Assembly (NCBI GenBank): GCA_037141055.1
Contig: JBAXDH010000110.1
Location: 1-12,536, forward strand
Length of the DNA stretch: 12,536 bases
DNA from: CAIVAT01 sp037141055
Lineage (GTDB): Bacteria; Bacteroidota; Bacteroidia; Bacteroidales; FEN-979
Reading direction: 5' to 3'
Part shown: positions 8,601-12,536 of the stretch, one piece after another
How the letters are laid out: every line of letters begins with the position of its first letter
Position numbering within the stretch: position 1 is the stretch's first letter
Program-made: the position numbers and the translations under genes
Notes under the pieces: model-generated
The model's database searches: none
What the model was told of the DNA's origin: nothing
Seen by the model: only the letters and a program-made list of their open reading frames with translations

Positions 8601-10922
8601 GTAACCCTGATGAATAATTCCACCATGTCGAACAACAACCGGTTAACCACCGACAATGGCAATGCACTTCTTGTACATGGCGACTATGGGAATCCAACAC
8701 CCAATCAGTTTAAACTTGCCAATTGTATTATTCAGTCCCAGACCGGCCTCACCGGGAATTACCCGGGTGCCTCCGGAACCGACACCATCGTCTACTCATG
8801 TGTCACAGGCGGTTTCAGTGGTACGGGCAACATTAACGCCAGCCCGATGTTCATTAATCCGACGTCCGGTGTTGACACCACATTCAACGCTCTTCTGGCC
8901 AACTGGACCCTCTCCGCCTGCTCTCCGTGCATCAACACCGGCGCCGATTCGCTCTGCGCTGATACCACCGATCTCGCGGGCGATCCCCGCAAATACCAGC
9001 GGATCGACATGGGGGCCTATGAGCTGAAATACGACAGTTCAATCCTCGCCATTCACCATGGAAATACGGGCCGGACCACCACCACACTGCACTGGAAAAG
9101 TGCCATCAAGCCCTGTTATACGATTGTATTCCTGAAGGACACCGTTGCCGGAAGCCCGGTCCCGGTTCCCGGAATAAACTATACACCAGGTGCTGTTTAT
9201 GGCTCAGGCAGCAACCTGAACGGCTGGTACTGCATATACCAGGGACTTGATACGGCCGTTTCCGTGACGAACCTCGTTGCAGGAACCACATACCGGGTGG
9301 CCGTGTTCAACTATATCCTCAACAGCCATTATGACGTGCCGGGACTGATGAATTTCAATACGGAAAAAACCACGCTGGCGGATATCACCAAAACATACGG
9401 AAACATCCCCTTCACCGTGCAGGCAACCTCCTTCTCAGGGATCACCGCTCATACCTATACAATCAGCCCGGCTGCCGTTGCAGGCGTAAGCCACGACACG
9501 GTGAGCATATCCAATGCCGGAACAGCAACCATCAAGGCACGGCACGGGGGGAATACCATGTACCTGCCCGACAGCACCCAGGCACTGCTGACCGTGAACA
9601 AGGCTCCCCTGGATGCCATTGCAGACAATAAGACGAAAATCTACGGAGAGATCAATCCTCCCCTGACGATTTCCTATTCCGGTTTTGTCCTGAATGAAAA
9701 CAGTTCGGTGATCGATACATTGCCGTATGCCGTTACGAATGCGACAATCCTGAGCAACGTCGGCACCTATGTTATTACAGCGACCGGCGGGGCCGACAAC
9801 AATTACGCGATCAACCGGGTTAACGGCATGCTGGTCATCAACAAACTGATCATTCAGGTAACATCGAACCCGTCAATATGCAACGGCGACACCCTGGCGG
9901 TCGGCAACAGCATTTACACTGCAGCCGGGACTTACATTGACACCCTCTATTCCGCCAATATTGACACCATCGTGACGACAAACCTGACGGTCAACCCTGT
10001 TTTTGCATTCATTGAGAACCATGGCATCTGCAACGGGGCAACATACAACTGGCACGGCAACAGTTATACGACTGCAGGAACCTACACGGCAAACTATACC
10101 ACCATCCATGGATGCGACAGCATTTACACCCTGAATCTCGCGGTCAATCCTGTGTATGCCTTCACCGAAAACCACAGCATCTGCAGCGGGGAGACCTATA
10201 CCTGGCAGGGAACGGACTATACAACTGCCGGGACTTACTCGGCAGGATATACAACCATGTACGGATGCGACAGCGTTTACACGCTGAATTTAACTGTAAA
10301 TCCTGTGTATGCCTTCACCGAAAACCACAGCATCTGCAATGGAGAGACCTACAACTGGCAGGGAACAGGGTATACAACGTCAGGGACATACACCGCGGGC
10401 TATCCAACCATCTCCGGATGCGACAGCGTTTACACCCTATATTTAACCGTAAATACCGTCCCAACGGGGGTTACTGTCACCGGAATTACGATTACGGCCG
10501 ATTCAACAGCCGATGCATACCAGTGGATCGATTGCGGGAACGGGTTCATCCCTGTTAACGGCGCGGTATATCAAAGCTTCACGGCAACGGTGAACGGCGA
10601 TTATGCCGTCATCATCACCCGGGGCCTTTGCTCCGACACTTCGGTGTGTGTGCCAGTCACCACCGTCGGAATCGAGCCGGCCAGCCGCATCAAAACGATC
10701 AGGATTTACCCCAACCCCGTTTCTGCGGCATTGACGATTGAACTGACGGGCTATGAGAATCATACAAGCTTTGAAATATTCAATTCCATCGGCCAGCCTG
10801 TATCCGGGGGTGTGGTGACGGAGAAGGCTGTCGTGCAAACATTCGGTTTTGCTCCCGGTGTTTACGTGGTAAGATTGAAGAATGGCGATGCCGTTGATTT
10901 CAGGAAGTTTGTGAAGGAATAG
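5673..10922 (+). CDS. Giant secreted or surface protein with two beta-helix modules and a T9SS type A sorting domain
   Basis: This 1749-residue protein is exported across the inner membrane and then, by its C-terminal signal, through the type IX system. The frame is open upstream to about 5484, but the ATG at 5673 is chosen because a signal peptide follows at once (residues 1-19, ending LHSQ). Order of parts: beta-helix module 1, about 20-350, closing with DPLFVNP, SPCINAGE and DFGAFEY; FN3-like domain, about 351-476; beta-helix module 2, about 481-1120, larger and rich in GGG-turn rungs, with the same closing motifs (SPMFINP, SPCINTGA, DMGAYEL); a second FN3-like domain to about 1234; YDG/MBG-type domains, about 1235-1390; 51-residue cysteine repeats, about 1390-1593; an Ig-like domain (ADAYQWIDCGNGF); and the sorting domain, about 1672-1749, with IYPNPVS around Asn1681, FAPGVYVVRLKNG and a final KFVKE. 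The closing motifs resemble those of choice-of-anchor Q proteins. A role in adhesion or glycan binding is plausible, but no catalytic residues of a known polysaccharide lyase or hydrolase were recognised. It follows the two-component genes by 124 bases. Confidence 0.9.
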   Translation: MRSIFTVILLVIAFALHSQIMYVTPGGSGLKNGSSWANALDGNTPSGNGYTKLAQATQTATAGKQFWISEGTYKAATDNSRGRSFLIKEGVSFFGGFSGIENSIQERSIQQHKTIISGDIGVLNDLSDNAFHLFETDQTSSVFTLIPVIDGISMYGGNANNSSGSFQNTGGAVYLAWNKDAIIRNCIISNNNGLRGAAIYSMNKITLINCIGVNNMQAVVSGGVSTLTNCTIVNNEKGFQVGDNSQVTNCIFWGNGTVAYQSSTNIFVLNCCIQGGLFGGLNADPLFVNPTAGVGLTLNGLNADWNLLPASPCINAGENTGIPYNTFEDCANYKRIINNTVDFGAFEYNSTVYQPIIYRLPCTNPSVSLQTDTTARISWSRGNGLLCKVWIARAGQTASWPKTNGKDFVASSYFRAGDFVIENGVAWFCVYNGTGNQVNLSGLVPGTTYSACIFEHFSDSLAHLPATITFSTNGTIISGVQIYYVRNGGGVNGHDGRSWETAFSSPRPAISLSKSADAIWIATGTYLPSNSNNRYESFQLKEGIRIFGGFAGNETLLTQRISNANETILSGNIGNFTDSLDNSYHVVSSSPASTPWADTSLVDRITIRGGTADGPGENICGGGIFLNTNCVLKMTSCKVTSNACIGSGNPNNNNYFGGGGLMNRGTMVLDDCDFFSNKAVYLGGGLFNGSNLVMKNCQVHHNKITFPGGGWFSEWGGGGIYNGPNGRLTAESCEIKYNTTQNNLHGGGMFNRGKVQLKNSLVENNFSARDGGGVYSLGPIKILNSHFKLNQTAYTGGGIYAADSLRIDSSLFDYNAAHNSPSIYTSGYGIISNSNICSSNSTGQAGAAGGIRSQGKTHVENCEIHSHNLHGIQMINSGGFFNIVIIFTGSDGGGILHDGIDTLWVNNCSIHNNIAGGGGGVAVYNGQAYITNSKIVDNFCAKGAAVFNKAKAKISNCLIANNSYYNGGLFLNVGNSVTLMNNSTMSNNNRLTTDNGNALLVHGDYGNPTPNQFKLANCIIQSQTGLTGNYPGASGTDTIVYSCVTGGFSGTGNINASPMFINPTSGVDTTFNALLANWTLSACSPCINTGADSLCADTTDLAGDPRKYQRIDMGAYELKYDSSILAIHHGNTGRTTTTLHWKSAIKPCYTIVFLKDTVAGSPVPVPGINYTPGAVYGSGSNLNGWYCIYQGLDTAVSVTNLVAGTTYRVAVFNYILNSHYDVPGLMNFNTEKTTLADITKTYGNIPFTVQATSFSGITAHTYTISPAAVAGVSHDTVSISNAGTATIKARHGGNTMYLPDSTQALLTVNKAPLDAIADNKTKIYGEINPPLTISYSGFVLNENSSVIDTLPYAVTNATILSNVGTYVITATGGADNNYAINRVNGMLVINKLIIQVTSNPSICNGDTLAVGNSIYTAAGTYIDTLYSANIDTIVTTNLTVNPVFAFIENHGICNGATYNWHGNSYTTAGTYTANYTTIHGCDSIYTLNLAVNPVYAFTENHSICSGETYTWQGTDYTTAGTYSAGYTTMYGCDSVYTLNLTVNPVYAFTENHSICNGETYNWQGTGYTTSGTYTAGYPTISGCDSVYTLYLTVNTVPTGVTVTGITITADSTADAYQWIDCGNGFIPVNGAVYQSFTATVNGDYAVIITRGLCSDTSVCVPVTTVGIEPASRIKTIRIYPNPVSAALTIELTGYENHTSFEIFNSIGQPVSGGVVTEKAVVQTFGFAPGVYVVRLKNGDAVDFRKFVKE
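9993..10451 (+). repeat. Three tandem 153-bp repeats encoding 51-residue cysteine-containing units
   Basis: Units start at 9993, 10146 and 10299, exactly 153 bases apart, so the reading frame is kept. Each encodes a unit of the form NPV-AF-ENH-IC-G-TY-W-G, then YTT-GTY, then GCDS-YTL-L-V. By hand count, units 2 and 3 share 42 of 51 residues, and units 1 and 2 share 36 of 51. Each unit has two cysteines (IC and GCDS), which could form a disulphide once secreted. A more divergent unit (ICNGDTLAVGNSIYTAAGTY) precedes them at about 9840-9992, making four in all. Such repeats are common in Bacteroidota secreted proteins just before the sorting domain. Confidence 0.9.
10692..10919 (+). other. T9SS type A sorting domain coding segment of the giant protein
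   Basis: The last roughly 76 residues match the type A C-terminal signal of type IX cargo: a start around IRIYPNPVS, a middle strand FEIFNSIGQPV, then FAPGVYVVRLKNG and a basic end KFVKE. In this pathway the domain directs outer-membrane export and is normally removed, with the protein then anchored to the surface or released. Its presence implies that the host encodes the T9SS machinery, none of which is in this window. Confidence 0.9.
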
Positions 10923-10941
10923 CCGGAAGGAACCAGCCACC

Positions 10942-12536
10942 ATGATAAAATATGTACTCGTTGTTTTTTGCTTCATTGCCGGCTATACGGGCCTCGGCCA
11001 GACAATTTTCACCCAGGATTTTTAAAGTGCATGGACCCTGCCACCAACCTTGTCCCCGGCCTGGAGCGGAACCAATTCATCAAATAACGCCTGGCATCAA
11101 AGTGCCTTTATTACCGGCTGGTCAAGTTCCTCAGGGACCTATGCTCCGCCGGGGGCCAATGGCACCGCCGCTTCCGCGAGGTTTCACTCGTATGATGCTT
11201 CATCCGGAACCTCTGGTGATTTCATCACCCCTGTCATCGACCTATCCGCCAATGCAGCGGGAACTCTGCAACTTGATTTTTTCCACATCAATACCTCCGG
11301 AACCGACGTTTTAAGGGTATATGTTTCGGACAATGGCGGGTCCACATGGTCGGCTGCGCTGGCACCTTCGCCCATCGGTGTTTCCGGCGCATGGACCTTA
11401 AAATCGGTCCCCCTTCCGGGTAATTCAGCTGCAACAAAGATCAAATTCACAGCCACCAGTGACCATGGGATAACGGACATCGGGATCGACGAAATCAAAG
11501 TTTTCGTGCCTGTGCCTGCCGATGCCCCCCCGGTAAGTTTCACTGCAACCGACATTTCCGCTACAGGCATGACGATCGGCTGGACGGACAATTCCACCAA
11601 TGAAACCTCATTCAGGGTATACCGGTCAACAGACAACATCACCTTCACCCAGCAGAGCACCGATATTGCCTCCACCTCCACAGCAACAACCGGAACGGCA
11701 TATTCACAGGTCCAGGCAGGGCTATTGCCCGGAACGGCATATTATTACAGAATAGCAGCTGTATACGAGAGCGAATCATCCTGTTTATCAGGCGCACAGG
11801 CAACAAACCAGTTGACTCCTGCCAATGCGCCCCCTGTCAGCTTTACCTTGACCGCAGTTTCCAATACGGGGATGACGGTCGGCTGGACGGATAATTCCAC
11901 CAATGAAACATCCTTCAGGGTTTACCGCTCAACCGACAGCATCACCTTTACCAAGCAGGGCACCGACATAGCCTCCACCTCAACAGCAACAAGCGGAACG
12001 GCATATTTACAGGTCCAGGCGGGGCTTTTGCCGGGAACGATCTATTATTACCGGATAGCAGCTGTATATGAAAGTGAATCCCCATATTTAACAGGCTCCC
12101 AGGCTACAAACGGCATCGGGAATATTATTTCTTCGGGTTCAGGCAACTGGAGCTCAACAATCCCCGATTCGCCCTGGCCAGGCGGCGTGGTGCCAAATTA
12201 TGCCGACAATGTTACGATCGCTGACGGGAGTACAGTAAATATTGACATCACCGCTCCGACCTGCCGGGATTTAACAGTAGGACAGGGAGCATCCGGGATC
12301 CTGACATTTACAAGCGCCGCATCATCTACCTTAACCGTAAACGGCAGCATCACTGTTGCTGAGGGTGGCAATTTCAATGCGGGGAGCACGGCAACAATTG
12401 TTCACAGGATTTATATCGGCGGAAATTCCGCAACATCGGATAATCCGGGCAGTCTGACCGTCAACGGAACATTTGACATGTGGGCGACTGCCACAACAGG
12501 CCGGGCGAACGTCACCTTCTTTGGTATTCAGAATTC
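10942..12536 (+). pseudogene. Exported jelly-roll/FN3 multidomain protein, interrupted by an in-frame TAA and 3' partial
   Basis: The ATG at 10942, 19 bases after the preceding stop and with GGAAGG at 10925-10930, opens a signal peptide (MIKYVLVVFCFIAGYTGLGQ). Codons 21-27 read TIFTQDF, and codon 28 (11023-11025) is TAA. The same frame then runs open for 503 codons to the window edge and encodes clear secreted-protein domains. About 28-190 is a jelly-roll or MAM-like domain of the choice-of-anchor type (TPVIDLS, LRVYVSDNGGSTW, GIDEIKVFV). Residues 195-295 and 296-396 are two FN3 domains, and about 397-531 is a beta-rich region (GNWSSTIPDSPWPGG, DNVTIADGSTV). The signal peptide and the body are in the same frame, so a GAA-to-TAA change of one base, giving QDFESAW in the intact form, explains it better than an indel. 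With no further damage in 503 codons, this is a very young nonsense mutation or a sequencing error. If read through, it would be a secreted partner or relative of the giant protein. The C-terminal anchor lies beyond the window. Confidence 0.78.
11524..12129 (+). repeat. Two tandem 303-bp repeats encoding FN3 domains
   Basis: Units begin at 11524 and 11827, a spacing of 303 bases or 101 codons. Both read APPVSFT, then GMT-GWTDNSTNETSFRVYRST, then QVQAGLLPGT-YYYRIAAVYESES. By hand alignment of the first 95 residues, 15 differ. Many of the DNA differences are silent, which suggests an older duplication held by selection rather than a fresh one. The pattern of a conserved Trp strand and a YYYRIAAV strand is that of a fibronectin type III fold. 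Confidence 0.85.

Noticed and set aside
10112..10558. Forward alternative frame of 148 codons across the 153-bp repeats
   Set aside because: Its length comes from the in-frame repeat structure of the real gene; the protein is low in recognisable features and rich in His and Arg.
10503..10976. Reverse-strand frame of 157 codons at the end of the giant gene
   Set aside because: It lies opposite the Ig-like and T9SS sorting domains, which are unmistakable on the forward strand.
11184..11681. Reverse-strand frame of 165 codons
   Set aside because: The forward frame here encodes a jelly-roll and FN3 domain continuous with the rest of the gene; the reverse frame is a shadow of it.
12531..12536. 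Window ends exactly in GAATTC (EcoRI)
   Set aside because: It may reflect a cloned fragment end or chance; there is no vector sequence and no matching site at the left edge.
1..12536. CRISPR arrays, tRNA or rRNA genes, insertion sequences, phage genes
   Set aside because: No repeat-spacer pattern, RNA gene, transposase or inverted terminal repeats were recognised; the only tandem repeats are protein-coding and in frame.

Overview
The window looks like chromosomal DNA from a member of the Bacteroidota. Four things point that way: a sensor kinase with a Reg_prop-type propeller and Y_Y_Y domain paired with a LytTR response regulator, a C-terminal type IX secretion (T9SS) type A sorting domain, candidate promoters that fit the TTG-N17-23-TAnnTTTG pattern of the phylum, and starts that mostly lack a strong Shine-Dalgarno sequence. 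I cannot assign a genus. Every supported gene lies on the + strand, and coding density is high.

Layout. Positions 1-392 hold the C-terminal DNA-binding part of an AraC-family regulator whose start lies outside the window. Positions 535-1677 encode a complete AAA_14/DUF4143 ATPase with its own candidate promoter; it looks like an independent cargo gene. Positions 1819-4791 encode a 990-residue LytS-type histidine kinase with a large predicted periplasmic sensor. Four bases later, 4796-5548 encodes its likely partner, a 250-residue REC-LytTR response regulator. Positions 5673-10922 encode a 1749-residue secreted protein: signal peptide, two rounds of beta-helix plus an FN3-like module, MBG/YDG-type domains, three to four 51-residue repeats, an Ig-like domain and a T9SS sorting domain. 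Nineteen bases further on, a second exported multidomain protein begins at 10942 and runs off the right edge at 12536.

The last gene deserves attention. It starts with a clear signal peptide, but codon 28 (11023-11025) is TAA. The same frame then stays open for 503 codons and encodes an obvious jelly-roll-like domain, two tandem FN3 domains and a beta-rich region. It is therefore either a very recent nonsense pseudogene or a one-base sequence error, and it is easily missed because the open stretch has no stop inside the window.

How the genes may work together (inference): the kinase would sense an extracytoplasmic signal, perhaps a glycan or envelope component, and phosphorylate the LytTR regulator, which could control the large surface or secreted proteins downstream. 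The sequence shows adjacency and shared orientation but no convincing LytTR operator, so the regulatory link is a hypothesis. I do not see a clear undescribed system. The best leads are the duplicated architecture of the giant protein, its cysteine-paired repeats, and the interrupted neighbour.
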